This document shows, piece by piece, positions 1-12,777 of a DNA stretch of 64,000 nucleotides. Both the position numbers and the translations under genes were made by a program. The notes beneath the pieces are model-generated. The model was not told the origin of the DNA. It saw only the letters and a program-made list of their open reading frames with translations, and made no database searches. The DNA is from Avena insularis (taxonomy: Eukaryota; Streptophyta; Magnoliopsida; Poales; Poaceae), in the NCBI GenBank assembly GCA_023614405.1, contig CM042685.1, positions 236,509,661 through 236,573,660 on the forward strand. The letters run 5' to 3'. Position 1 is the stretch's first letter; each line of letters opens with the position of its first letter.

Positions 1-66
1 ATCCATAATAAGTATCGCGGATTTAGTTGTACTAAATCAGTGACATTTATTATGGATCGAAGAGAG
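1..66. mobile_element. Stowaway-type MITE, left end cut by window
   Basis: The first bases form an almost perfect hairpin: ATCCATAATAAG at the left pairs with CTTATTATGGAT-like sequence near base 55, around a GATTTAGTtgtACTAAATC loop. The right end CGAAGAGAG followed by TA (67-68) is a decayed form of the Stowaway terminus CGGAGGGAG with its TA target. The left terminus lies outside the window. No coding capacity is expected or seen. Confidence 0.75.
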
Positions 67-164
67 TATTCACATATTTTGAGATGCAAATGGGTCGATA
101 TCAGGGTACCCTCTCTGATTAAATAAAATAAACCAACTTTTCTAACAATGTTATTATTTTAGAA

Positions 165-1215
165 AAGAAAGTTCTTTTTTTAATTAAAGAGGGTATTACA
201 CCTGGCCTCTGCATAACCAGATACACACAACCGACAACCATCCAAAATTACACAAAAATAAACCAACTAGGCGAGAAGTACACAATTGTTTGATTAAACA
301 AAATGCCTAGAAAGATGGAAATTTAAAGAAATAATGTTTATAAGCCATGAGGTCAGCCCGAAAATGCGAATCTCTAGGCTTTTATAGCATTTGAGACACG
401 AATTTTGAGCCAACATATTTTCTCTAAAGAATAGTTTGTCACATACCGTCCTCTATGAGTAGCTTAAGAAGCCATTTAAGTAGAAGAGCGGTGTTCTTGA
501 CCTATAGGTCATGAATACGAAGACCACCTTGGTCCTTTGGACGACAAACCACACTCTATTTGGCTAGTCGGTATTTATTTTTCTCGCTATCTTCCTGCCA
601 AAAAAACCTTGAACATAAATAATTCAATCTTTTTAAGACTCCCTTTGGTAAGTGGAAAAACAATATCAATCTTTTCAAGGCTCCCTTTGGTAAGTGGAAA
701 AACAATATCATATACAGTACCATATTCTTGAGTACTAAGTTTATGAGTACAGGTCCTCCACCCAGAGATAGCAATTTGTCTTTTCAACTACCAAGCCATT
801 TTTGTAGTCTTTTCTTGACGAGTTTTCACTCATCATTTATAAGTCTTCGATAGTGAATCGGAATACCCAAAATAGTTGATTGGAAACTAACCATGCCACA
901 GCCAAAGAGATCAGCATATAGGTGAGCCTCGTCATGGGCCTCACCAAGACGATACAACTCACTTTTATAAAAGTTTATCTTTAATTCAGAAAGCTGCTCG
1001 AATACCGATAAAATTAATTTCAGATTCTTGTATTTTTTTTCCAAATTGTGTTCCATAAATAAAATTATATCATCATCATATGTAAGAATGGAGAGTCTAC
1101 TTCTTCAATCTAGCCATCAATCTTCGCTCTCTCGATCAAAATAGTCAACATATTAGCCACTATATTAAATAGTATTGTGATAATATACCAGATTATACCA
1201 TAGTGGTGACCCACT
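165..1215 (-). pseudogene. 3' part of an L1-type LINE (reverse transcriptase remnant)
   Basis: Minus-strand reading gives the end of a plant non-LTR retrotransposon ORF2. From about 1205 downward it shows a remnant of MLTILIERAKIDG, a reverse transcriptase catalytic box reading YDDD where YADD is usual (about 1066-1090), then LKINFYKSEL, LGIPIHYRRL, FFWQED and VVCRPKDQGGL. The last phrase is preceded by an in-frame TAG. The 3' end near 165-240 reads ATGCAGAGGCCAGGTGTAAT and CCCTCTTTAATTAA followed by a short A-rich run, like the tail of grass L1 elements. The copy lacks the endonuclease and the 5' half, has several stops, and carries an internal 42-bp duplication. It is a dead, 5'-truncated insertion. 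Confidence 0.75.
625..708. repeat. 42-bp tandem duplication inside the LINE
   Basis: Two nearly identical 42-bp units (625-666 and 667-708) differ at only a few positions. The period is a multiple of three, so on the LINE coding strand it duplicates 14 residues in frame (FPLTKGSLEKIDIV then FPLTKGSLKKIELF). Confidence 0.85.
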
Positions 1216-3572
1216 TGCATCTCTATACATATGTCAAATATTAAATGTAATGTATGCATCTAAAAGAACTGTTCATCTACATAAATACATGTGAATATTT
1301 TATAAAATGCAAAAATATTTTATTCTCGTATAGATGTTCGATTTTAAGGAATGTTAAACAATTTTTTAAAATATTAGCTTATTTTAATACCATGAACACT
1401 TTTTACAGGTCATGAACATTTAAAAATAAGAGAAATAAAAAGGAAAAGAAAAATAGAGAGTAGATAGAGAAACATAAAATAGAAATTAAAAAAAAACACA
1501 GAGAGAGATGCATACCTATAATGAGTACTGCCCACTATGAGCGGCCCTTCGTTTTGTCCATTACTAGTGACATATAAGGTTGAACTGTTGATCGATACTG
1601 ATACCTATTTTTTTCACACAAGGGATGGGGTCACGAAGGACCCCAAAATTACCATTAAAAATTCACAACACGTGGCGGGTATAGAATTTCACATAGGCCC
1701 CTAACAACTATTGCCCTAAAAACCTGTAATTTGAAGATAAGGCATCCGTTCTTACAAAAAATGCCCTATCACAAAAATAGAAAAAGCAATTAGGTGCCTC
1801 CGCCGTCGATCGCCGGTGACCTCAAGGTGTTGAGCACACCGAGATCCAAGACAAAGATGCTCGAATCGTCTCTTTTTGCGAAAAACCACTACCGCCAGCC
1901 AGCTCGAAGTCTTCGGGGACGAACTGCTTGGTGACTACTAGATGTTGAGCTCTGGCGCAGGGGACGAAGAACCTCCGTGGAGGAGGAAGATGATGGGATG
2001 CCATGCCGGCCAAAGATCGCCTCTCCATCCCAGGACACCGCGTGATCCACTCTTCGAAGAAGCCTCCACAGATCTCACGCCTACAGCAACTTTCTCAGTT
2101 TGGCGCCTCCATGGTGCCAAGGCAGAGAAGAAGGAGCTGATGAAGAACTCCAACACAAGGATCTTTACCGGCACCGGCAGAGATAGCCAGCTCTCTATTG
2201 AACTCACCACACCTTTCACGGGTGGGAGAAAGCAGGCAAAGAAGAATCACCCAGAGAATATCCCCAAATCCGAGTTTCCAAGATGAGACAAGGGCCAGCA
2301 CGACACCACTCCCCAGTCCCTCGCCGCCACGGCCGGCCAAGGGGGAGACGACAACAACCACCATCATGCAGCAACACTTCTCCTCCTCATATCCACATCT
2401 GGCCAGGAGCACCGCCAAATCATCACCTCCCTCTAACTGGAAAGGGATAAACGCGTGCATTATTCTCTCCCGGTCACCTCTTCCCATGCCGAGGAAAGAG
2501 TGATGTGTTTCAGAAAAGGACCCTGCTACACAGTGCGTGGGCACGGTTTTGTCTTCCATGGTGCCCACCCCTGTCGGAAACCGGATCTTACCGGAAATAG
2601 AAAGTGGGTCCAAGAGCTGATAGCGACAGGTAACTGAAACTAGCAGGTGCTGCCAGAACCTTTCCCGGTGGAATTTTTGCGCGGAAGTGCAGGGCTGGCG
2701 AGGGGAAGACAGCCAGGTCCCAAATCACATGAAAATATTTGCCTGTAACAAATAAAGGCTGAAGATCTAGTCCAAAAACGGAATGCGAAACCCTACCTGC
2801 TCCTTCCTCCCTCCTCTGGAGGCAGGAAATCCCATGGCATGAGCAGTTCTTATAAAAAGTTACATGCAATTAAAGAAAGAAAGGCGGCATAACACATTCC
2901 AACACAGGTTGTGCAAAATAACCAAAGAACAGGCTGCACCTCCAGATCTGTACAAATAGAGTTTCTTACAGGAATGCAGCTAGATGTGAGGGTGATGCAT
3001 CAGGATCGACCACCCACGCTTCCAAACTCTTTCATGGGGATGTATATTTTTTCTAGTAGAAACAATTAACAAAGGACTAACAAAATCCACGGCCTACATT
3101 AGATAGTTTGATAACCAGGCTTTGTAGTTTGTACCACACGTCAAACTGCAAGTAAAAAAGGCAATCTGCTAGCATGAAAAACGAGGACTGCATGTACAAA
3201 TATTCTTCCAGGATTGTGCAAGCTCGAAATGCCAGATTATCTTCATCTAATGAATCCATTTTTGCATGAACTGCAAAAACACAACCAATACAAAGTTATT
3301 AGTAGTTGTTATGACCACCAAGTTTAATTTCATGTTCTCAGAAGCAAATCATAGCTAAAGTTAAAGTAACAAAAGGCTTAGAAACATAAAATGGCTACCA
3401 AGTTTAAATTCATGGATCAAAAAAATACATCACATAGCAACAAATTCGAACAACATATATGTAACAAATCCTACTATGGTAGTCTAACATAGCTTTCCGT
3501 AGCTTATGTGCATGTAACAAAACGGCAGAGAGCCCATGCATCTAATGTATAGAAATGTAATGCAAACATCTG
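1216..3572. other. unassigned sequence, AT-rich then GC-richer
   Basis: From 1216 to about 1640 the DNA is AT-rich with no ORF or terminus I can name. From about 1640 to 2640 it is GC-richer and carries several short overlapping ORFs on both strands (the longest 172 codons, minus, 2095-2613). None has a recognisable motif, and the low-complexity reading (a run of valines, many Ser/Pro/Arg) suggests chance ORFs in a promoter, leader or gene fragment. From 2641 to 3572 it is AT-rich again. An acceptor-like TTTTTGCAG lies at about 3271-3280 on the minus strand before a 60-codon ORF. I see no assignable gene. Confidence 0.4.
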
Positions 3573-3677
3573 AACAGGATGTATTTATTGACCAAATTTT
3601 ACATCTTATGATTTAGTAACCCCTCCACAATGTATAATATGATAAAAAAATCATGTGTAAAAAGTTACATCATATAT
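3573..3677. repeat. left part of a ~240-bp direct repeat split by the LARD insertion
   Basis: This stretch (ATGTATTTATTGACCAAA ... GTGTAAAAAGTTACATCAT) matches 23440-23545 with scattered differences. If the retroelement between them is removed, the sequence continuing at 23299 completes one unit that is repeated immediately afterwards. The host site was therefore a tandem duplication before the insertion. Bases 3673-3677 (TATAT) are the left target-site duplication. Confidence 0.65.
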
Positions 3678-6639
3678 TGCGGTGACCTAGCATACCACTG
3701 CATGATGTAGTACACTACAGTCGTTGACATAACACCAATGAAACACTGTTCACTCGTATTACATCCCTCAGAGTAGTACAACAAAAACACAGCAGGTCCA
3801 AGACATGACTATAGGTTACAACTCAACTCTCGACACAAGATCCAGAGAACACTCTAGGTTAAAGAGAGAGAAAGAAACTTCTTACAAAGAAGAATCAGAA
3901 ATAAACAACTCCAAAATTATAATACTATTAAGACTAATATCTTAACTAATGGTCTGGCATTGCTGCTAATGCAATACACTACAGAAATAGGTTATATGGC
4001 TAGAAATTCTATTCTTATCTAATCAACAACTTCGTCTTCACTTGAGTTGCTGTATATGTTGACTTTCTTGACTTCATTGAAGAGCTTTAGCTTTTGATGA
4101 TGATTCCTGGAGCATGATTTGATGTAGTCATCGTCTGTACTGGACTTATAACCTAGCAAGGGTTAAGAAGATACTTTGAGTACAAGCGTACTCAGCAAGT
4201 TCACTCGAAAAGGAGTGTTTGATGCACTATAACTACAACCACAAACCATAGGTCGTAGACAATGCAAGTTTTCATAAACATTTCTTTAAAGGTTGCTTTT
4301 ATTCTGAAAAGCTATGTTCGTCAGCCTTCACGGGTTTACCAGAACCTTCATGGGGTTCCTTTCCCGCTGCGTTCGCAGCTCCTTCCCGGAACAGGGAGTA
4401 ACAAGTTACAGTTCTTACACTCTGCAGAGGTGCGTCACTTTACCCATGAGAGACCTTAGGTTTTGTTGCACGGCCGGGAGTATGTCCCCGTTCAAACTTC
4501 CTTGGTTTGAGGCCCAGCCTAAGATCCAAGCCAATCACTGCCTTCTCTGCGACCCCGCATGTCTCCTTGGTGTACGCCAGCCCACCTATTGAATTACGGC
4601 AATGGCAGTACAGACCGTTCAGATGCCGGAACTATTGTGAGACGTTGAGGGCTCCCACCCATATGCTGCATATCCTCTACGAATTACCATAAATAATATG
4701 CATGCTACGAGTGATAACAGCCACGACCCGCACATCCAGCTCCATGCGAGAGGGAAAAGATACAGCTGACTTATCCATCCCATTCCAAATCTCATGGTCA
4801 ACGCGTAATATACGGCGCAAGAATCACTGGCGACATTGGTTGTTAAGTCCTAGATAATATGTTCCTTTACCACCGGAACTCTTATAGTAGGTTATTACCT
4901 CATGGTAAATAACCTATAATCACATTATTATGAAAATAGTGTTTTCTGTCCTTTTTCAAATGCAGGTGATGACAACACTGGATTTGCAAAATACTTTACA
5001 GAAAATAATCAAAGGACATGAGCAAGTGTGAACTTGCCTTTTGTGATTGCAAGATTATGCACTCACGGTATTCGAGACGACATAAGATCCAATATTTGAA
5101 ATCTACATCATTGGTCTGGTAAGGACTAATGTTTAAAGAAGCAATATGCTGTTGTGCATAAGTAATGTATGCATTTTATAAAACTCCCAAGTTGAATCCC
5201 CAATACTTTGAGTGAAGTGAATTCAAGTGATTCTTTTTAGAGTTGGTTTATCTTCAAATTTTACTTTACAAGTAATGACCTTTATAAGGAACCTAAGTGT
5301 TAACAATCCAAAATATGTAAGTAAAGTATAAGATGATGTGATTATGGTGAATTGTCATGTGGTGACTATGATAAAAATCCTTGGGTTTGAGTTGTTAAGT
5401 GTTGAAGAACTTATTATAAGATTGTTATTTGAGGTGGCAAAAAGAATAACATTTGAAGAAAAGATTTCCTTTATAAAGTTTAAGCAATCTTCATTGTTAA
5501 TAAAATGTGAACAATGCCTTCTGGTATTTGATTGATTAGTTTGGACTTGAGATGCATTATGTCATAATTGAAATAGACCAAAGTTAACTATAAAAACATA
5601 AGTAGTGTATTAGATCTGATGTTTATAAGCTTTGAGACTAAAATTAACTTTAAAAGGGTAAGTAAACTTAAGATGTAATATGTTTTAATTATTCTCAAGT
5701 TTTAGATTTATGATAGGTATAACTAAGGTGTGGAATTATTCACTTTCTATTAAAGTGAATGATTAGATTAAATTTGTTTTGCTATTATGAAAGGAATATG
5801 TAGTTATTTAATGGAATCATAATTAGATGGTCTTAGTAATTTGTTAGAATTTAAAGTTATGTTAATAGTGGTTAAGATAAAATGATTATTCACCATATTA
5901 TATAAATGGGTGATACCCAATGTTTATTTAAAAGGAGTTTTAATAAGATTTTAAAAAGAATATATTAAAGTTAAAAGTTATACTTAAGTTTGATTATGAA
6001 TTTAAGTTATGGGTTTGGAATTAGTACTAAGACACTAATTGCTCAAAGTTTTATAAGAATTGTGATTATTTCTTACTTAAGAATTGTTTTTAAAGAATTC
6101 ACAAAATAGGTATTAGGTAAGGATTTATTATTTAAAATATTAAGGACTTTCCTAATAATATATTTAATATTTTTCTAGTGTAATATATTTATTCAAGACC
6201 TTAAAAATGAATTTTATTTATTTTTTATCTTTATTTTTATAAAATTCATCAAAGAATTAAGTGTCTTTAAATGTTTGCTTTATGTTTTATTTGTAAAACT
6301 CTAAGTTGGTATTTTTATAAAATAATAGAGTTATTTTGATACACAAAAATGATTTTTTATTTATTTTTAGGGTTTTTTGTTTTATTTTATGAAATTTTAC
6401 TTAAGCTTTAGTGATGTAAATATTTATTTGCATTTTATTTAACTTGAATAAGTAAGATTTTATTTTTCTTATGTGGATATTATTTTTGTGATGATTTTCA
6501 TCTGTCATATGTATTTTTAGTATTTAATATAACTTCATATGTATTGGAATTATTTTGTAGAGTTTATTTAATGGGAAAATAATTTAATAGTGGCAAGTAG
6601 TTGGGTTATGGCCCAATTGGGTGTAAATAGATCTGGTTC

Positions 6640-7103
6640 AACAGACTGAGTTGGGCTTGGCCCAACAGGCCGGCCCAGTTCGACTTTGGGTTAAGACATT
6701 CCACCCAGGGCCCTCTCTTCCTCCTTGTACCCGAGTACACCCCGCACGCCCACGACCTCCTGGGTGCCGTCGTGCCGTCGTTTGGCTTCGGCTACCTCTG
6801 CCCTCTCTGGCGCCGGTAAGATGGGGATTTGGTCCGCCGGGCCATGATCTACAACCTCCCCTTGTTCGATTTGTTCCTCCCTGCCTCTCGTGCACACTCG
6901 GTTGAAAACCCTAGCTCTGACCTAGCACTGCGGCGTCGATTCTGGCGGTGCTATCGCGGGGTCGTGATTTTCTCCGCGTGCCACTACCGCTGGTGAGACG
7001 GCTCGGCGCAGTGCAGGCGCTTTAGTGCCCACCGTGCCACTGTGCCACCACCCTCGCCGCCGACCTCTCTGCTTCCCCGTCGGCGATCATAGACTCGTCC
7101 CTG
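6640..7103 (+). other. GC-rich exon-like block in the LARD LTR (copy A), antisense to the element
   Basis: An abrupt GC-rich stretch in AT-rich DNA contains AACCCTAGC, common in plant 5' leaders, and ends in the donor-like CTG|GTAGGTACC at 7104. A strong acceptor (TTGCTTTCTTGCAG) lies on the same strand at 9381, and AATAAA motifs follow. No long ORF crosses the block. It could be the first exon of a non-coding transcript, but it could equally be promoter or R/U5 DNA of the LTR read from the wrong side. Confidence 0.3.
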
Positions 7104-9381
7104 GTAGGTACCCCTCAACCTTTCAAACTCCTCTCTCTTTCTCTTGCTGTTCTACACAAGTTAAGTTCCCCTTCTTATTTTTGGTGATCAAGGATGCTTA
7201 GTGATTTTCTCATGGATCTGTTTTGAGCATGTGATCTTTAGCTAAGTATAATGGTGGTGATGTTAGTGGTATATGTGCCTTAATCTTATTCAGTCCAATG
7301 AGCTCTTACTATGTTTTGATGAATTGATGCTTGTATAATGAAGTACTGAATTTTTATAACTGTCAAACATGACAGTAAATGCTTTTATTCTTGTGTGATG
7401 TTGGTACTGTGAAATTATTTGCAAGTGTTTCCTAAATTTGTACCCCTGATGTTGGCCATGCCAAGTTAAATACCAGGCTATGTTATTTAAATAAGTGCTA
7501 TGGTAGTATGTTAATTATTGGTACTGTTGTTTATCTGAATTCTTGGTTCAGTGCATTGTTGAGCTGAAGCTATGCTTCATGGTTTGCTGGAATAGATGAT
7601 AGCATCTGATCTCTGTTGGTGGTTTACTTAAGCATTCATATGCTTGAGCCTATATCAATAAAGAAATTTTATGATGAAATGATCCCATGATCATCAATTT
7701 GGGAAGAAGGATATAGTTAGAGTGACCCCTCCTAACCTCCCAGAATTTATTCTAGTGTCAGGTTAGTTGTGTTGGTTGCTTATGTTATTGAGATTGCTAG
7801 AGGTTTCAGCTTAGTAGCTTTGGTTGCCTTTGATATCGACCAAGGTGGAACCCTCCTGGATGTGTTCATTCCTCTATCCAGGATTGTTTGCTCCTATTAC
7901 CTAGCCGTGCTATGATTATATATGATGTATAATTGGTGATCTGAATATATGGTTCAATGATGGCTTGAATTCTTTCCTAGAAACCCCTTCTATGATAATG
8001 ATTTATTCTCTGTCAAATCTGACAGTGGGATAATATACAACTTTGATTCCTAAGGATTCTATTAGGAAGATGATAAGATTGTTTAGTTAGTAAGTGTAAC
8101 TGAGTGGCCAATAGGAATACACTACATATATTACAACAATTGTTTTAAATGATTCCTAATCCTTTTTAGGAAAATGATTAGTGGATTGAAGAAATTGGAC
8201 TTGAGTTTATGCTCAGGACATTCTAGAGCTGCTAGGTACAGAGGTGATACCCTCTGGGAATATGCCCTGTAGCCTAGCAGTTGTGGTATATGTTAGTCTA
8301 GTAAAAACTAGGTAACAGGCTAATGATGTTGGTCTGAAGCCAATTAACTTAGGGTTGATTAATGTGGAGGAAATTCTTGACCCAGCCAATGATGCAAAGG
8401 CTGAGGCACAAGATTTAAATAAGAACAGATTTTTGTTCTTGATTTCTAGACTTGGCCTGTGATACAAATGTTGAGGATTTAATTTGGAACAACATAGACA
8501 AATACTACTGATTTCTAGAAGTTCTATGATGAGACAAGCATAGCATTTCTATGCCTATCTAAGAACAATTTCAATTCTCCCAAAATTATTTTCTAATGGA
8601 ACTGGTAAGAACAGATGCTACTGATGATATTAGTGTGGGGGGAATAACCTGTTGTTGAGTTTGATGAGATTGTGGATAAGCTGTAGCTGCTCTTGATCTA
8701 CTGCTATTGGATCTTATGGTGGCAGCCTGTTGCTGTGTAAGAATTGAGGTTTCTTGGGTGGATCTTGCTCCTCCCTGCTTGGCTTATTGCTGATCTAGTT
8801 TAGTTCTTGATGACACCTCTTCCTCCTGGTACTATTAGTTGGTTCTAACTTAATCTGCTCTTATGGATGGCTGGTATAAGCATCCAGAGCAGATTATTTG
8901 TGTGGAAAGATCAGTAGTATTCAATGGTGTTCTTGGAGTGGTTTTGAAATGGTTTCTTGGCTATATGGAGAGAGTGTGTGTTTTGCCTGGCAGCTTAGCT
9001 GCTACAGCAGCACTCCCTCTTATCCAGCTCTGGTGAGTTGTTCTTGTGCTGACAGCATAACATATGCATGTTGGGTGTAAGCTGCTTGCAAGTGGGACCC
9101 TTCCTTTGTGGATCGGTTCAACTGAGAAGATATTTTTTGTCTGGTTATCACTGTCTTCCTTCTTACTTTTTACTAGATTGGTGAAATTTACCCCTTAGCC
9201 AATGAGGTTGTACAGAGGCACTAAATTGTAGATAAGAACAGATTTTACAATGGCCCCTTTTTAATTTGATATTACTCAATGATGAGGCAAAGCAATGCAT
9301 TACATTGCTAAAACCTGAGAGTACCATAAACCCCATAAACCCCTGTGTTTTCTATTTCTTTTGCTTGTTGCTTTCTTGCAG

Positions 9382-9604
9382 GGATCAAGGCTAAGGAGGA
9401 TAAGAAGAGATGAAGAAAACAGGATACAAAAGTAGATAGGAAAATAATTTAGGTTTTCTTTCTTTTCTTTCTTTTAACTATTATTGTAATTTCTTTTCTG
9501 TTTAAATAATGTAAAGACATTATATGGTTGTATCTTACTTAATAAAGTTATTTGTTTTATATTTCGTTTGTAAAGACAATGTAATACTATATTCTCTTAA
9601 TAAA
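9382..9604 (+). other. putative terminal exon with AATAAA signals in the LARD LTR (copy A)
   Basis: The sequence after the acceptor at 9380-9381 starts GGATCAAGGCTAAGGAGG, is purine-rich, and is followed by AATAAA at 9541-9546 and 9599-9604. Copy B keeps the same arrangement (acceptor 22285-22286, AATAAA 22447-22452). It pairs with the block ending at 7103 as a possible spliced, polyadenylated antisense RNA with a 2.28 kb intron. No protein is indicated. Confidence 0.3.
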
Positions 9605-10085
9605 GCTTAATTTTTCTTTCTATTTGTAATCTAAATTATTGTAATATTCATATCTTGTTTATAATTATGAACTCAGTTCTTATTGTAAATCCTTCTTTTT
9701 TTCCTTTTGTGTTTGAATTTCAATTATCTTGTATACTTAGATAATTGTAAATACTGTATCTTAAATATAAATAAGAGTTCACCTTTTATTTATTATTACA
9801 ATTTACTTTCCAATTATTGTTCCATTTCAAATTCTTTTAATATTCAGATATTTTAATTTAAAATTCAAATTTTGAATTATCTTCCCCTGAAAGACAAAAG
9901 CACAATAGAGGTCATGTCGAAATCCATCGCACCTGTCCTGATGTTTCCATCAGAACAAGAGAGATCTCGATCCCTCTATAGCTTCTTTAGTTTTGCGCGA
10001 AAATTCCCTGGATTTTCTTATGCATGAATGCAATGCACAAACATGTGTCCTGTCTATTTCGAGGTGCTAATCCTGGGATGTTACA

Positions 10086-10102
10086 GACTCTCCCCCTTAA
10101 AA
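10086..10102 (-). promoter_or_regulatory. polypurine tract of the LARD
   Basis: On the minus strand the purine run AAGGGGGAGAG abuts the LTR start TGTAACATCCC. It is the expected plus-strand primer site, directly inside the 3' LTR. A second copy lies at 22993 onward. Confidence 0.8.
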
Positions 10103-12763
10103 TTTAATTCGTCCTCGAAGTTCGTACACTCTCACGTTTCAGAATAAGGAATTGCCATTGTATTGATTATGACATTTCTCAACTTCATGGTAACCTCAAA
10201 TGGACATAATTGTAGTATTCCATATCCGAATCTTTTTCTTTGAATTCTTATAATTCTTGGCAATCTCCAACTTGTTGTCTTCAATACCCCAAAGCTCCTT
10301 TTACTTTACTCCCCTAGGGATATTTACCTATTATGGAATCCTTAAGTTGGGGCTTCTTCTTTAGTTCATTCCCCTCCTTAGGTATCCTAATCCAACTCCT
10401 TTAATTAATCATAAAACTTCCTTGCTATACCATATAAGGTTTAAGAAGCCTCACTAAAATTGGATTTTAACTCCATTAAATAATAACTATAGTCAAAAGA
10501 CTAACTTTTGATTTGTGATGGTATGGTTTATACTGGTAGTTCTTCTAAAGATTGGATCTGAACTCATTTAGTCCATACACATTGGAATTTCCTTGTTCCT
10601 CTACACATGTCCAATTGGATGTGCTATATTACCTCTTCAGAATCACTTAAGAATTGTTTCTTTTAGAATTAGTTTGTTAGGACTATTATATTTTATTACT
10701 TCGAGCTTTTACCTTATTAGGCTTTTAGACAATCTTTTGTTATTATCTTCAGTACTTTTATAAGAATGACTTCCTTTTAACCTTATGAAAATAAGGTTTG
10801 CTGTTGTTGTAAGTTAGTCCTTCTCCATCCTTTATTTGGAAAGTTAGATAATAATACCTTCATTTCTAAGGTTTACTCTCCCCCTTAGGGTTTACTAATG
10901 GTCTTTAAATCGCTTATAAAGTAAACATTGGCTTTGTAATTAGAATGTTGGTTTTTGTTCATATTATACTTTACCTAATTAGGTCTTATGAAAGATTGTA
11001 CGGTGTATCCACACAATTGTGGATCTCCGAAGTGAATCTTTCAACATTATTTGTCTTACTTACTATTTGGATATTTTTGCTTTGATAGGTCTGACTTTGC
11101 GAAGGGTCTCGAAAGATGGTCGCTTTCAATTTTTATACTCCTTTGTGTCTTAATTAACTTAGGCCAAATTTTATGCTCTTTATGCAACCATTAAGATGAT
11201 TGGGTTAACTATGTCAACCAACACCGGCTATAGACAAGATACCAACTGTGGATCAAATACCAGCTGCGGATATTTAACAGCTGCGAACCATCCTAGGGTA
11301 TATGTATTTTCCTATGGTTTCCGATATACTTCTGGCATTCTCTCTGAATTGTCAGAGCTTGAATACCATTTTGGTTTCAAAGCTACTTCTTTGTATTTAT
11401 TCATGATACTTCCATGAACTTGCATAATTACTCCATTGACTTCTTAGCAAACTTACCTATTTTGATTGAACTTTAAGTTCATCACTTCTTGTTGCTGACT
11501 AATAATGGTCTAAGCTTGATCCATCCACCAAATTGAGTTGATAATCCTTACACTTGGATTCGTTCTGCATGTAAGTCTTCATTTTGGTCTTTGAAATTCG
11601 TCACTCCCTTACACGAATTCCCTTACTCTATCTAGGTCTATAACATCAAGTAGTGACTGGATGTTGCAACATGCATTTGCACACCAAGTCAAACTTCATG
11701 TACAGATCTAGTCAATCAAGAAGATGCAAGAAAAACAAATAAATCCAAATGTGGTACATATAACACACAATATTCTAAGACCAGAATATAGTAGTTGAGT
11801 ATAATATATCTATAATTTAGGCTTAGTTGTGTAGTATATGACACCTCCTCATATAGGTTTACATTGTGATACTTAGCACATAAATCCAACTATTCTTTAT
11901 CTCAATATTTACCCAAATTGCTCAAGTGCAACGGGATAATATTAAGCAAAGTGGTCTCAATTTGGTTTTGACTAACCATTGGTTTCACCTTTGAAATGAT
12001 TAAATATGTTCAACCTTTCTTTATTAGCCAATTAACCTCACATGATCTCTCCAAATGACTAATCAGATTCTATTTGTTAACTTAAACCAAAGATTATTAG
12101 AAATATTTAGCACATATAACTCCTATCATAGTTCTACCTTGGTATTTTCATACTTCTACTCCAAGATAATTTACTAATTTTTTGTCGTATTTATACTTAT
12201 ATCATGGTTTCCAAACCAATCTCACTATGATCTTATTATGTTCTACCTATTCATCATGATTTAAAAGCTAATCTCACCATGATGACTTTACTTCTCATAG
12301 TATGATCATTGATCTTTAACATAATTTCACTCCTTCATGTAGAATTCTTAAATTAATACCACATGATTTACTAGCCAATACAACTATACATACTCTAATG
12401 GTCTTTCTTACGTTGTCTTTGGTTATCAACTAACACTAAGATTCCACTGTTTTTCATGAATTCTAAGGTTGGGCTACCCCATTAAGACTACTTCAATTGA
12501 TGTCTTACAATTTCCTACAGTATCTTGGTGGTTTATGTCTCCCTTGGAAGACACTAAAGAGCACTATACTTGAGAAAAAATAAAATAATTTACTACTAAG
12601 AAAGAATGACTTAAGCATCTGACTTAGGTGTGACAATATTATCCTCAGGTGGATACTCATCACAAGTCATATGAATATTTGGTTTAGATGAGATGGCTTA
12701 TATAGTCACTATCCAACCTACAGATCTTCCTAAAAGGTTTTAAATCCTAAGGTCAAAGCATAT

Positions 12764-12775
12764 GCTCTGATACCA
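12764..12775 (-). promoter_or_regulatory. primer binding site of the LARD (initiator tRNA-Met)
   Basis: The minus strand reads TGGTATCAGAGC two bases inside the LTR boundary at 12778. This is the complement of the 3' end of plant initiator tRNA-Met and fixes the element's orientation as minus. Confidence 0.9.
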
Positions 12776-12777
12776 AC

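Larger units (their letters stand above)
3678..10085 (-). repeat. LARD 3' LTR (copy A, complete)
   Basis: This 6408-bp LTR begins TGCGGTGACC and ends GATGTTACA in plus coordinates. It matches 12778-22992 over its whole length apart from the nested insertion. A conserved GC-richer block lies at about 4320-4800, including CTCTGCAGAGGTGCGTCAC, which resembles blocks in other grass gypsy LTRs (compare 31360 onward). A second GC-rich block lies at 6640-7103. Most of the rest is AT-rich and non-coding. Differences from copy B cluster at 6722-6785 and include a roughly 30-bp indel near 7600. Confidence 0.85.
10086..12777 (-). other. LARD internal region, non-coding
   Basis: These 2692 bp lie between the polypurine tract and the primer site. 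They are AT-rich with stops in all frames; the longest open stretch is 73 codons (plus, 11196-11417) with no motif. A segment at 11154-11189 is nearly the same as 31967-32002 in the LTR of the gypsy element downstream, suggesting shared ancestry or exchange. The lack of gag-pol makes the element dependent on proteins supplied in trans. Confidence 0.75.

Noticed and set aside
2095..2613. 172-codon minus-strand ORF as a host gene
   Set aside because: It overlaps several equally long ORFs, has a poly-valine low-complexity stretch and no motif.
3077..3270. Minus-strand exon (MDSLDEDNLAFRACTILEEY) behind an acceptor-like TTTTTGCAG
   Set aside because: There is only one weak splice signal, no donor and no neighbouring exon.
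12764..12775. tRNA gene fragment
   Set aside because: Only the 12 bases complementary to the tRNA-Met 3' end are present; this is a primer binding site.
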